The notes under the pieces were generated by a model. The model did not search any database. It worked only from the letters and a program-made list of their open reading frames with translations, and had not been told where the DNA came from. DNA of 64,000 nucleotides from Coccinella septempunctata. Lineage: Eukaryota; Arthropoda; Insecta; Coleoptera; Coccinellidae. This document shows, piece by piece, positions 47,369 to 60,450 of this stretch (positions within the stretch are counted from its first letter, which is position 1; the number at the start of each line of letters is the position of its first letter). Location of the stretch: positions 41,900,116 to 41,964,115 of the forward strand of contig NC_058190.1 of assembly GCF_907165205.1 (NCBI RefSeq). Direction: 5' to 3'. The translations under genes and the position numbers were made by a program.

Positions 47369-48054
47369 CAGGGTGAGTCTTTGACTCGTACAAATATTTT
47401 AACAGTAGTTTCTTGAGGTAAAAAGAAACACTTTTGTTCTATACCATTTTTTCTAATTCGGCAGTGATGAAAAGTTATAGCCATTTTAAATTTTCATAAT
47501 GAGCTGTGTCACCCCTGGAAAAACAACATTACTTTCTGAATAACTAGCTAAATCTGTGATTCTACACATCTCTGGATCTTTCAAACAGAGCTGTATTTAG
47601 CCAAAGTACCCAATTTTTCAAATTTTACAGATACTTTTCAATTTTTGAACATTAAATTTCCCGCATTTTACTAAAAAATATGAAGAATACTTTTATTTTA
47701 CAAAAAGTAAAAAAAAATCATTAGATAGCATCCAACTTAGTTTCAAGAGAATTCTTTGAATTTTTGGTATTTTTATGGTACAAAATGGTCATAATGAGAA
47801 AACTGGAAGACGTGGGTGATATCTTGTGTTCGAGAAGGATTGATCAAATAAATGAAGAAGTATATTCCAAAATTCATTTCATTCGATAAAACCAATTGTG
47901 AGATAGAACTAAAAATAAAACTTTTTCTGGTTTTTCAACAGCCTGTATTTTTCAAACCGAGCTGATTCGGAAACATATGAATGAGAAAGAAGTTTTTCTT
48001 TTGACCTAAAGAATCTACTGCTAAAATATTTGTAGGAGTCAAAGACTCGCCTGT
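47369..48054. mobile_element. MITE-A copy 5
   Basis: About 686 bp. The left end CAGGGTGAGTCTTTGACTCG is perfect; the right end AAAGACTCGCCTG has lost bases. Confidence 0.85.
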
Positions 48055-49098
48055 TATATGATATTTTAAAATTGCTATATCTTCTTTCGTTTATGGACTT
48101 TTCCCATGAAATTTTGAAATCCTTCGATGTTATCGTCATATAATAAAATTATACCATTTTTATTGAAATCAGTGTAGTATATTTTGAGATAAGACACTCA
48201 ACAACAGCCATATTGAATTTTCCAAATGAATAATAATATTCGTATTCAACGTTCGACTTAGTTGTTAGCTTATGAGGTTCAGAGTTCTATCCAAGTAGGG
48301 ATTGGTCATGGAAAAATTACTCCTCATGTCTAAGTCTTCAGTACCTATTTCTTGTTTTGTCAGGTTTGAGTTTGACATACCTAAATACTAGCTTCTCTGG
48401 ACTCATCTGGAGAAGATGTTTGTGTTTATGTGTTTCTCTAACAGATGGTGTGAAGAAGGTGGAAAAATAAAACAAAACAGTGACTATACATATATAGTCA
48501 CTGTAGGAAAAACCATACATCATCTTTTTATTGAGCGTCCAGTATTGTTGCAAAGAAGAAATCTTACCTACCAAAGACACATCGCATGTGGTGATGAACT
48601 TGAACCGAGAAGTAAAAATTGTTTAATCCAAATGGGGAATGTAGAGAATTCTCTTCGTATATTTTTCATGGAGAATGCAGGTGTTTCGATTTTGGATGAT
48701 GTTTATGAGTTCAAATTAGGAAGCAGAGTAGACCAATTGATTGACAGTCCAGATTTCAAATAAAGCTTCGGGAAATTCAGATAGTTCCTGAGATATGCCA
48801 CGAGAGACAAACGACGAGAAAACATTGAATTATGATTAGAGACTTAACAACACTAGATATTTTGAAACATTCACTTCTGAAATTATGATCGACCAAAACA
48901 TAGAAGAAACTATAATACTGTAAAACTTTTCAGTGAGAAACTTCTTCCAATAAAAAGTTTTGGAGTCGGTAGAGTTATATTTCATTTCAGACTGCGATTC
49001 AGAGAAGGAAAAAATCTACCAAAAATAGAAGAGTAAAAAGTTAGAATACTTTGAATATAACCTCAGGGTGTCAGTTATAACTTATAATATCAAAGGTA
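48055..49098. other. Intronic spacer with one uncertain frame
   Basis: A + frame 48416-48763 (115 residues, ending IDSPDFK) has reasonable composition from about residue 33, but no domain, no good start and no partner exon. I do not call it a gene. Confidence 0.3.
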
Positions 49099-50029
49099 CA
49101 GTCATTCGGAGCATCTGTGCGCACTTTTGCCTTTCAAGCCATACCCTGTTTCAAATGTTGAAGCTAGGAAAATTAAAACATATTCATAAGATAGAGAATT
49201 TTCTAATCTATAAGAAAACATCAAAAAGCAAACAAACAAAAACGTTTTCTTTCCGCAAAAAAGAATTTAATAGAGAAAGTCGGAGTGCGTTCACATGCCC
49301 CGTATTGCGGGTAAGTGTGCGCACCCTCACGGGGTAAATGAACGCAGTGCTTAGTGAACCACACAATCATAACAAATTACAAAATAATGTCATCTAAATG
49401 TTACAATATTAGAGAAATGCTGTTTATTGTCAATACAGAAGCGCCTTTTTACAAGCAGTGCATTATTGTTCGTGCCACAATTCTTGGTGAACACAACACT
49501 TGATACATTCCCCTGTTGGTGGCTCTTCATATTTTTCTGAACAAATAGGACAATATTGATCGAGTCTTAATCAAGAAAATCAACAATGTCATAATTTATT
49601 CCTCACTGAACTAATGCCCATATAATGAATCTATGCGCACACTTACCCGCGCACACTATCCCCAGTAAGCCAAAATTTGAATTGACGTTCTTATAGAGTT
49701 GAGCAGCTAAGAGAACCTAAACTTTTTTAATTATATATTTAGATTAATATGCCCATGATCGAATAAAATATTGTTTAACACTGACGGACTCGGAACTTGG
49801 ACCTGGCAGAATTTGCAGAGATACTAAAAATTAATAAGAAAACTAGTGAATTTGATTGATTGCAAATAAAAAGTTAAAGAAACGTGGCACGGCGCACTCC
49901 TATAAAAAACTAATATGGCGATTCTGCTCTCTTGCTTCACCCAAATGAACCCCTCTTTCATACGTTGCATAGTCGAGATATACGCACTGCGCACACTTAC
50001 CCACTGCGCTCAGTTACCCCGAATGACTC
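49099..50029 (-). mobile_element. P2 element copy b (pogo-like, complete ends)
   Basis: 931 bp between TA dinucleotides. Ends CAGTCATTCGG and GAGTCATTCGGGGTAACTGA (reversed). The motif GGGTAAGTGTGCGCA occurs at least four times in both orientations. On the - strand near 49560-49440 the reading YCPICSEKYEEPPTGE, then CVHQELWHEQ, is the Cys-rich, PHD-like C-terminus common in insect pogo/jerky-type transposases. Most of the transposase is missing. Confidence 0.75.
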
Positions 50030-50877
50030 TACATGTCTCTAGATGACTGTTACCTTTTGTGCTATCACCCTATCTGAATGGACGTTGATGTCCGGAACGA
50101 AACATCCTGTATAGATACATGTGAAATGAAAAATTCCCCAAGAGTCCAATTTGATTAATCAACATGAAAACCTCTATATTTCATTCCGAACATCTCGGCG
50201 CCCCTAATTGAGAAATGTTTTTCGGACCGGTGTATCCATTTATCTGAAAGCCAACTTGTATTCCATTTCTGAAGGAACGAGGAAAGTTCGATTTTTCAAC
50301 GTTATCTGACTTTTCCAAGAGAAAAGATGATGGAAGGCCGTGGCATGATACGGTTCAACTGCGAATGGAACAAACACATGCGCAAATAGAATAATTTTTT
50401 TGACGAATGGTTTTATTTTTTCCGAGCCGGGGGCAAATAACAAGTTCTTTGTGCGGATTCGGGAAGGAAAGGAAAAAAGTGGGATAGAGGTGGAATATTG
50501 TTTGACCCGAAATTTATAGGCGCAGGTTCGGACTGAACGCAGTCCATTTTGTCGATTCAGCGAAATTGTGAATGAGAGAATTGATGACATTTTATATGTC
50601 CACGGTAGGTGAATGAATTTTATGATTATAACCCTAATAACTATATACTTTGGAGACCTAATGAGTGGCACTTTATTCAACATTGTAGTGGACGTTTACA
50701 CATAGTTGAACATCAACATTGGGGTCCATTATTTCCAATTGATGAACTTTCGACTACACATAGAAAAAAAATTTAAAATATTTACATATGTTGTTCATAT
50801 TCAGGTGACCATAAATGAATATACAATGTTTAAAAATTGAAGCTTTTTGCACTAGAATCAAATCAAGTATTGCTATA
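50030..50877. other. Intronic spacer
   Basis: A 147-residue - frame (50683-50240) spans a GC-richer tract but shows no domain, and its composition looks random. Nothing else is seen. Confidence 0.35.
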
Positions 50878-52213
50878 CAGGGTATAACAAATTGCTTGAT
50901 TTTGGCTGTTTCTGGTACTTCTCGACTATCGTAGATTTGGGTGACTTGGGACGATTGTTGAATTCAACTTGTCATATTTTCGAAACGGCGACCTATTTTT
51001 ATCTGAAAAAGAGGTTCAAAAATGCAAAGACTCAGACTATTGATTAGGATATATACCATGCTTCAGAATTCGGATATAAATTTTGAAAAAAATTAAATAT
51101 ATTATACTTGTCCCAGGTCACAATCCACAAGTTAAAATCTATTGATTTTTCAACTCTCAAATGAAATAGGTCAGTTGGGACGGTGTATACTTTCGAAAAA
51201 TTAGAATTTGGGATTATATAGTTGAAATTCGGTAAGGAAATTAAATGATGACCCCTATTATAGCGAAAGTAAATATATTGCAACTCAAATGTGAAAAAAC
51301 TAAGCAAAACAAGGGAACTTTGATTTCTTTCATTTTTTGGTGATTTATTTGTGGAAATAACGTAAATAATGATATCCTGCAAAAATCGTCATATTTCCTG
51401 CTGCCAATGCGCCGCTTGTATCTATTCGGCATTGTCCCAAGTCACCCTATGAAACAACAAAATAAATGAATGAGATCCGTGTTGCCGTTTGATTTGTAAA
51501 CAATCTTGTTTCATGACATATCTAATATCCCAATATCTCATGTATCCAGAAAAAAAAATTACACATACACAAAGTGAAACACATGTACAGGACACTAGAA
51601 AGTATAAGGGTCATAAAAAACGCGCTCTTACTCTCCTGAATTCGTTAATTTGTCCTGTCAATTCAAACGCTCTGGTCACGGCAAACTCAACAGGAATTAA
51701 TTGTTAAACTAACCGAAAAGAAGCAACACAATCTTATAAGTTTGTCCCTTCACTCATAAATGGTAAGAAACAAAGAAATCTGCAAGGGGGTAATTGTCCC
51801 AAGTTACAGGACTGTCCCAAGTCACCCGAATCTACCGGTAGTTATAGTAGGGAATCGTTGAAAAAAGTTTTGGGCTCGATTCTCGTGAAAAGTCCATTAG
51901 TGGAAGTCGTTGCACTATATCTTTATTTGTCTTGTAGATATAACCAAATTTTGATATTTTTTCAATTTCGAAAAAAACGCTAAACGACGATACAAACTTT
52001 ATACAGTTTCGAAAAAGACATAAAAAAAGTTTTCAGATAATTCCGAGAATAGAAAAGTTATGGCACATTTTCTGAATCGACTAAATATCAAAATTCTAAG
52101 ACAAATAAAGATATCCACTAATGGATTCTTCACAAAAATCGAGCCCAGGACTCCTATCTAGTCTAGAAGTACCAGAAACAGCCAAAATGAAGCAATTTGA
52201 GACACCCCTTTAC
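50878..52213. mobile_element. F2 foldback MITE, interrupted by P1 copy c
   Basis: Outer arms: TTTTGGCTGTTTCTGGTACT near 50900 and its complement near 52170. The arms continue after the insertion (GGGCTCGATTCTCGTG at about 51875 against 52140). The inserted P1 copy is 50929-51838. The frame 52121-52309 is arm sequence running out of the element, not a gene. Confidence 0.8.
50929..51838 (-). mobile_element. P1 element copy c
   Basis: 910 bp flanked by TA on both sides. The right end, reversed, is CCGGTAGATTCGGGTGACTT. It has internal GTGACTTGGGACA-type motifs and the MPNRYKRRI frame on the - strand from 51432. Confidence 0.8.
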
Positions 52214-55200
52214 ATACCAGAAGTAGAGACGTATGTTTGCGTATTACAGACACACAAAATCAAGAAGAAAGAATGGGAGGTGCAATTCAGCAATTTGTCC
52301 GAAAGGTAACATAGCTCCAATGGGTAGTGTTAGAAAAAAGATAAGTTGTTGTTCGAAAACATTGTTTATGTGATGAATTAGTCACAGGAAGAGCTGCAGA
52401 TACTTTTACAAGTAGGAATAGTTAGTGGAGAAGAATAAGGTTATTTATTTATATGTACTATGTTGTTCATTACTTTTCTTATAGTCTAAAGAAAATACCA
52501 CTAGGACCAGCTGGTGTGAATATACATCCGCATTGATTTCAATTTCTTTTGACCAAACAGATTCCCCTATTTTCGAATTGATTTCCATAAAGAAAGAATC
52601 ATACAAGACCTTGAATTCCTATACTGCATTGTTGAATATAAACCAAATGAGCTACATCACCTTTGAACGAATTACAGAAAAAGCCGTCAGGTTGACCTCA
52701 ATACTGTGGCCTGTACAAATAATCAGGCAATAACGACAAAAGGCTTGATCGATATTTATGTAGCGGAAGGAGAATGCAACAACCATGGGGGTTGACAACA
52801 AATATATACGTATATGCGGTGGGTTATCTGCATACATATACAATGAGCTTTAGGGGTGATCGGTAAAATTTACTGGTCGAGTTAATGTCCGTCCAAGAAT
52901 CGATGGAAACGTGTTTCTACATTTATACCCTCCCATAAAACGATACCCAACTATTCATTTTTATTATCCGAATTTTTTTTTCGTTTGTCGAGGTATTCGT
53001 GGGTGGGTTTTATTGTCTGGACATTCACATAAATGATTAATCTTCGATTTCTACACTTACTGAAAATTGGTAGGATCGTAAATATATTCTAAATGAATGA
53101 AGGAAACAAAATTAAATGAATGAAGGAGATAAAAATCAAAATGGAAATCACCAATTTGCTTTTACAAAATATTAATGTACCTACAATACAGGATGATGAT
53201 GAGGGTGGAAATAACAGACGAAAAGAAAACATGCCTTGTAAAATTTCAAGAAAAATATATCATATGAATCTAGAGATGCTTTGTTTTCAAGATACAATGT
53301 GTTGAAGTTTGAATTTTTTCAGGTTATTCCTCATAACATTCTCCCTGCACAAGATCAAACTGAAATTCAGATTTTACATCATATAACAAACGATTTTGAT
53401 AAAAATCCAAAATCCAGTAAGAATTATGATGAATAAATTTACCTCCAATTTGGCAGATCAAACTCGATGTTTGAAATATTAATAATTATTATCATTACAA
53501 ACTCGATGTTTGTATCTAATAATATTTGTTATTTTTCTAAGAAGTGACACCTACACTGAACTATGAACGTATGTGAGAACGAACGAGATTAGAAAAAAAA
53601 GTTTTCAAAGCTTATTTGGAACGTGAAAACGCAGCGTTTTATGAGGTTTTTGTCAAACACACAAGGAATGTTTTTTTTTTCGTTTTTATTTCCTATCAAG
53701 GAAAACCCTGTTTTTTAAATGGATTTGAATTTTGCAATAAAAGAAATTCATCTTCGGAAACAAAGCAGAACCATCTCACACTACAAGGCATCGTTATGTC
53801 AAGTGTTAAAAAAATTTAACACTAAACCCAGTCCACGAGAAAATCATAAATCATTCGTTTGTCTTGAGGGTGCTTGTAATTCTGAGGTAAGAAACTTTCA
53901 TCTCGTTCTCTTTCATCGTCCCGTTTTAATATCGGAAGGATTTGTGTGAATAAAGCGAATATTATTATCATTCGAAATTGGAATAAGGAATTTTATATCC
54001 ATGAGTGAGATTTCTATGCTTTATTCCTCATTAAAATATTTCAAATCTTTCGTTTTACCAGATCATGAGCACTGTTGATAGGGAATAAAAGTGCTCTTCT
54101 GGTGTTTATATCTTATGGAAGAAAATTATGTGCAGGAAGGTATGAAATTGAAGACTGGATATAAACACTCTCGTTATTCCACATATTTTATAAACTCATT
54201 ATTTATTACTGAAGGAATATTTGTTTCATTAGAATGAATCTTTGAAAGTGTTTTTTTCCAATACCTTACTCATATCTCGCATACTCAAATGAAAATAAAT
54301 GATAGAAATTCTCTGGTTGTATATAATAATAATTATACCTAATTATATGGTAGTCATTGCAAGAACATGATGTGTCTATATTTCCATTTTCTTCAAATTT
54401 GCTAGTCGTACAGCGGGTTTCATACAACTTTGATCGTCCGATCAACGATTTGACAGTCGCTCGATTTCTAAAACGAAATCACTGAAATCTTTTCATCTCT
54501 GAATATTTTGAAGGAGAATCAATTGAGAATAATTGAATGGACGTATAAATCTCATAATTTGATGCGATAATGATATCCTGAATTCTCATGACTGAATTAT
54601 CGATTGAAATCAAATTGACGTCTATTCGTCAATCAAGCGTTGATTCCCTGATCAAGCTCTATGAAACCCGAGGGTAATTGAAGAATCAAACATAATGTGC
54701 ATTACGCATTACGTTAAATATGTATACTTTTACAAATCTGATTGATTTAGACCTACTTACCTTCAAATTCCCCTCACAAACTGACGAATTAATATATTTC
54801 CGATAGTTTTCCTATAATTTATAATCGAGACAAATATACCTTTTTCTTAAGATTTTTTTAGGAATTGGGCCGTTTTAGCAAAGAGTAACAACTCTTTGGT
54901 TTTAGGGTGTCATAATGTCAACTGTCTTCGATCGGCGTAAATCGCGTTCAAAATTTCCGCCTTTTTTAAAGCAACTTGGGGGGATTATCTACGCATGAGG
55001 AGCAATTGAAAGAAGGTCCCTTCTAGAAGTTAAAAACATCTTAACACAGCTGTTGATCGGTTTCGGGATCATTGTCTCTCATCTGTACAGCGTAGTGATA
55101 GATATTTCAACCGGAGGATGGGCCTTAAGCGGAACCAGTGGTCCGCTTTAAGAAATATTTTCAAAACCTCATCACGATACGCCACCTCTCTCGCAAAGAC

Positions 55201-56149
55201 TGAATCAAACCTCACTAACTCTGCAGACTCCTACACACCCATTCATGGCCCCCAGATTTAACTACTACCTGCAGTCAACGAATGTAACAATTCGTCAAGC
55301 GGCTACAGGCGAGTCTTTCTTCAACTTGATATTTCCGAGTGTCACCTGGGGGAGTACTGTCTTCTCCATTTCCATATTTATTTTCTAAACCAATAAGGTT
55401 ATTCCAGAACACGAAAAATGAACCGAGAAAGACTGAATTTCATTTGATGGCTTCATACACCTTTATTCGGTTAGCAATTACCCGCCCACGTTCTCAAACA
55501 GAGGAAGGCTCAGCGCCCATTATGGTGAATGCCAATGTCACGAATTACAAACTGATAATAATCCCATTAAATATCAACACAGCCTGCGTAGTTAACCTAA
55601 CCATCACGTTATCTTTAGAATGACGCCTAAACCGACTGCGGTATCTTTGACATTATAACGTTCACGGGGCGAAATCCGTATATGGAAATGGGGGTTAACA
55701 GGATGTCAGGTCGAGTTTCGCCAAGTTGTTGCGAATTTAATATTGCCATTTGATCGTTGAACGGGGACGAGGATAATATTATACTTAGGATGGTTGGGAA
55801 ATTTGTGAAATCCGATGATCGTGTCGCGTTTTCGATTTTCCATCGGGGTTTACTTGAGCGTTCGAATGGAGTCAACGGAGCCAATATGGAAGGAAGTTGG
55901 TTTTGTTGTTGCGGTTCAATCTCCGACTGAAAATGACACTGAAACGTTATTGCTGCTGTTGAATCATTTTATAATATTAGAATCAAAATAGAAGTGACGG
56001 TTTCTTTCGTTTTAAAAAAAATGAATATAAAAAGTTTCTCCAAAACACATGTACAGTTCTCTTCCCTTCTTTATTAAGTAAATTAAACAGTCCATTGAGA
56101 AGCTATAGCTATAGCTATAGCTATGGAACATGGTCCTTCGAGCCGGATT
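52214..56149. other. Intronic stretch without recognised genes
   Basis: Mostly AT-rich, short random frames. 54880-55930 is GC-richer and holds a hairpin near 55112-55140 (TTAAGCGGA ... TCCGCTTTAA) and two back-to-back frames (55339-55623 + and 55627-55884 -) with no recognisable domain. GCTATA is repeated four times near 56103-56122. Confidence 0.4.
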
Positions 56150-57700
56150 TCAGAGATTTATAATTTTTAGAGGTAGTCCAATGAATATCTATTCTGATAA
56201 TGGTTCAAATTTCGAGCGAATAATGAACTCAATAAAATTTATGAATTCTTGAAAGATAATTCTTGTTACATACAAAAAAAAGTCAGAAGAGAATATAAAG
56301 TGGCATTTTATTCCTGCAAGAGCTTATAATTTTGGTGGTTTATGGGAGTCTTGTATAAAAAGATGTGAATATCGTTTGAAACGAATTGTTGCTATTAATT
56401 CATTGACTTTTGAAGGATTTGAAACTACAGGGTGTATTTTAAGGTGAGGATTTGTTTTAAGACAAGGTAAAACTGGTCAAAATGAAGCGTTTCACCAAAA
56501 ATCACCTATACAAAACTTTCAAAATGACAAAGTTGAAAAAAAATTGAAAATGATTACTGAAATAGATCCTCATACGACCCTAGACCGTTTGTTAGCTGAA
56601 TTATCGCAAAGCAAAAAACTTATCGATTCGACCATGTGGTTTCGTTTAGGATATTGGCGTTCGATATTTACGTGGTAATGAAAATGGAAACTTAGGCTTG
56701 CCTAATTGTTCTCATTATTTTTTAGTAACTTAAACAATTTTATGAAATGGCTCATTTCGATACCAACTGACAGAAGAGACTTAAGATACAAGTGTAAAAA
56801 ATAGAATAAAACTTCAAATTCTCACCAATAAAATTCGTCTAAGTTATTCACGAATTTTTTCATAATAGGCATCACAATCTTCTTGTTCGAACATTCGAAC
56901 AATCGTCGTAAAAATGGGGACACATCATAGCACTTTTTCAACATAACTAACATAAGCACTTTCAAGAAACTGCCTCGATTTTCAACATTTTTTTTTCACC
57001 CTAAGTTGCACGATACAACAATTTTAATTCTCTCAAATGTGATCTGATGCATCTAATCCGATGAACTTGGTACGGAACCATTCATTGTCCAACCATATGT
57101 TTATGCTTCGTTTCGTTTTTGCGATGCCGGAGTCACCTTCCACAGTCCCGTACTTGAAATTCAAAGAAATTTTGTCGAACTGCTAGGGGTTGTATCTCAG
57201 CCATCTTGGATATTTTATATACACAATTTTTGGTTAAACGACTTATTTTGATGAGTTTCACCTTCTAAAAGCCTCATCTTTGAAAACACCCTGTATTCTG
57301 ACACAAGTTGAGGCAATTCTTAATTCTAGTCCTATTTGTCCTTTGAGTAACGAACCTGCAGAATAGACTGCGTTGAGCCCATCACATTTTCTGATAGGAA
57401 ATCAGCTCATCTTGAATTGAATTTAATGAATGTACCAGAAAATAGTCAATCACAATGCCAGAAGTTGCAATTGGGAACTCAACATTTTTGGTCAAGATGG
57501 CAAAGGGAATATTTGAATGAACCTCAAGCTCAAATGAGGACGAAATGCAAAGATTATTTATCTATAGCGTTAGATTCGGTTAGGTAACCTAACTTCACAG
57601 CGATAAATTATTAGGAGGAATGTTGGTTCTAGTTAAGAATGAATCTGCACCTAAGATGAACTGGCAATTAGGAGGAATTGAAAATTTTTATCTTGTCCAA
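56150..57700 (+). mobile_element. BEL/Pao retrotransposon integrase relic, split by MITE-B
   Basis: Before the MITE: RGSPMNIYSDNGSNFE (second catalytic Asp region) and KWHFIPARAYNFGGLWES (family motif WHFxPxxAPHFGGLWE). After it: QVEAILNSSP, LSPSHFLIGNQ, HFWSRWQREYLN and ESAPKMNWQLGGIE. This is the order of a BEL/Pao integrase and its C-terminal domain. Stops and frameshifts show it is dead. No LTRs were found. Confidence 0.75.
56428..57293. mobile_element. MITE-B copy 3
   Basis: 866 bp, ends CAGGGTGTATTTTAAGGTGA and ...TTGAAAACACCCTG, TA on both sides. Inserted within the BEL/Pao integrase relic. Confidence 0.88.
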
Positions 57701-59419
57701 GGATGTCAATTTCAAATTTTACAGTGATTTTAATACTTAGCTATAAAATGTAGAATTTCAAATACGGAAAGCAAGCTGTTTGATTTCAGGAACTTGTATG
57801 TAGTCATTAACCCGTGGATAGCTGATGAAAATATATGTTACATACAAAATTTGAAAATTTCAATGGATCTAATGAGAGAATTGGCAGAGTTGTTGCATTG
57901 ATTTGTCGTATAGGCAATTTAAGTTCGTTAAAATTGATTTTTCCCGGCTTGAGTTCTGTTTCCTCGGATTGATGTCCCTTTAGCCTTCCGTATAAACTTC
58001 GACTCCAGCAACATTTACAAATTCAGAGCAGCATCTTCCGCAGATTGCAAATGTTTACCTCCTTTAGCGCCAGAAAGTTGGAAACGTAAGATATGTGAAA
58101 GTTTGCTGGCATTGGATCATGTTCTTGGCAATAAATATTTCTTCGCAACAGAGATACACGGTAAATCAGTTGAACGTCCGATGGGGAGGAACTGCTGGGA
58201 AGTTTGTAAGGAGAGCATAAATTTTCGATGAACGGAGGCAAGCGGGTCGTGTTGCAAATTTTTCAATAGGGATCTGATTACGTTAAACTCCGCGTTTTTT
58301 CTTACTTATTTCAAAAGGACGGGCGGCTACTTCGAATTTTAAGGTCATGAAATGGGAAATTCAGCAAAAGTCTATTGGAATACCCTACGACCTTTCGGAA
58401 CTGAAGAAGCTAATTAAAGAACCAGTGGGAGTGATACATTTCGAATACTTTCAAAGTTTCAAACCTGATATAAATTCTCTCATTTTGTACTCGCTTGCAA
58501 AATAGAATGCCTATTAAGTGTTCCTAAACTGTCTGAAAATTTTTGATATACAGGTTGAGTCTTTGACTCGTACAAATATTTCAACCGTATATCTATATTG
58601 ATCGTAACCGAATACTCGACTGACCGAATTTCGTTGAAAAATTTTCCTTTTTTGCTCATATTCGAACACTTTTTTTATCCCATTGCTGAAACACATCAAA
58701 TTCAAGCTTTGCCCTAACACGTATTAAGTCAATGGAATATTTCGATGTCAGAAACAAACCCTGTAGTAATAACAATCAAAACAATTTTTGTTATTTCGAA
58801 CATCAACTCCTCTGTTTTTCCCTATTGTTTTTGCGGGTGTCATTGATTTGCATCGGGTAAGAATTTCCTGTTGTTGACAACTGAGAGGCTGTTTCTGACC
58901 GTTTAATTGGAATATTGGAAAGAGTTTAATTTTAAGTCGGTGTAGTCAATGGATTATATTGTTCTGCCGGAGGTTTTTCGATTTATCTGCATGTTGGATT
59001 TATGGAGATTTGAATAAAATTTGAAATCATTATTTTTTTCCTTAGAATCAATCTGAATTGGGTCAAAAATATGCATTGTGTGTATAATTTCTGAGATGCC
59101 CCTAATGCTGATGTACGTATTTTAAAATTTACTATTTGGTTGTTTCTTTAAATCTGTTCATGTTGGCTCCTCTATATGGGGAAGCAGCTATACCAGAGAA
59201 ATCTCTGGTATAGCCAAAACTCTGAAACAAATCAACAGTTTGAGGACTCAAGCAAAGATTACAAAGAAATGTAATCTGTGGAACTATAGCTGATGAGTTC
59301 TCTTTTCTTTCTCTCCAGAACCCATGGAATGCCTCGTCATGGTAACCATGAGAAGTTTTAGAGGCATTCTCACTCAGAATGAGTGGAGCAGAAGGCGCAA
59401 GCGTGTGTGAGGACAACAT
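57701..59419. other. Intronic stretch
   Basis: No gene supported. 58551-58585 is a single MITE-A end (CAGGTTGAGTCTTTGACTCG). The - frame 59428-59132 has no recognisable domain. Confidence 0.4.
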
Positions 59420-60450
59420 ATACTCCATTCACTTTTATTTTAGCACTCGGTTGGCCATGAAAATTTGACACATTTCACTCTGTATAGTACGAAAATGTGG
59501 AAGATTGTCAAAACATTTTTGTGTTTTAAATCAACGCTATGTGTCCGTTCTACATAAAAGTTTCTGTTATTACGTATTTTATCACAATGTCGAATCTCTG
59601 AAGTTTATACAAACTGATTGAAGGCATACCAAATCCAGTTATTTGCATGGTAAATACAAGAGATCAGTATAATATCATAATATGCACTAGCTTGAGGAGA
59701 GTTAATGTTTGTTACCTTCTTTGGCTGAAGTTTGAATACGTTACATCAGTTATAGATTTCAAAAATATTAACCCGAAAATAAATGCATATGATGCAGTGT
59801 TTGGGAATGGGTATCTCCAGAAGGAATTAACAGATAATTACAAGAATGTTTAGTTCTTCAACAAAAATCATCTTGCATCAATATAAGTAAAAGGAATTAA
59901 AGGAAGTTCCAAGATGATGACTTCACCTTTGAATAAAAATTTCACATGAGTAAACAATTAACAGGACAACTGGCGCGTATTTGTGGCTGTTCATCTTAAT
60001 ACATTGATATAATAATAATAATTAGGTATTGATTGGTACCTTAAGACATTTATAATGTATAGGACAAGTCAAAAAAAAAATAAAATAGAAAAATCAATTT
60101 CCGGGAACTTATTCTACGATGACATTCATCGAAAATCCTGTAGTAAACCTTTTGCATTAATTCACTCAAAGATAAAATACTCAAACGCCACAACTTTCTT
60201 GGGTCTCCCAATAGAAGGAAATTCTTTGTCATCCTCTTCATTCACAATCTTTCTAATTGTGGGAACATTCAGATGAAATATAAGTCGTTTAGATTCAAAT
60301 AAAACATCATATAAATTCTCATACATACGGCGTTATATGATATTAACGACATTTCATGAGTGCCAACCTTACTCCGTTCTAGTTACAGAAACTTGAGAAA
60401 ATTATTTCATGGCCAACCAACTGCTAAAATAAATGTGAATGGAGTGTATA
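59420..60450 (-). mobile_element. T element copy 1 with a decayed coding exon
   Basis: Inverted ends: TACTCCATTCACTTTTATTT near 59421 and the same sequence with two changes, inverted, at 60407-60450, each continuing into GGTTGGCCATG. On the - strand near 60270-60150 a frame reads IRKIVNEEDDKEFPSIGRPK, then KVVAFE. It matches copy 2 with several synonymous changes but has an ~8-bp deletion just after. Superfamily not recognised. Confidence 0.7.

Noticed and set aside
48416..48763. 115-residue + frame as a gene
   Set aside because: No homology recognised, poor start context, no splice partners; left as an uncertain frame in the spacer description.
50240..50683. 147-residue - frame as a gene
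   Set aside because: Composition looks random and no domain is visible; GC-rich DNA makes long frames by chance more likely.
55339..55884. Pair of divergent/convergent frames in GC-rich DNA
   Set aside because: No domain, no signal peptide, no splice signals that improve them.
59132..59428. 98-residue - frame
   Set aside because: No recognisable motif; the frame starts within the end of the T element.
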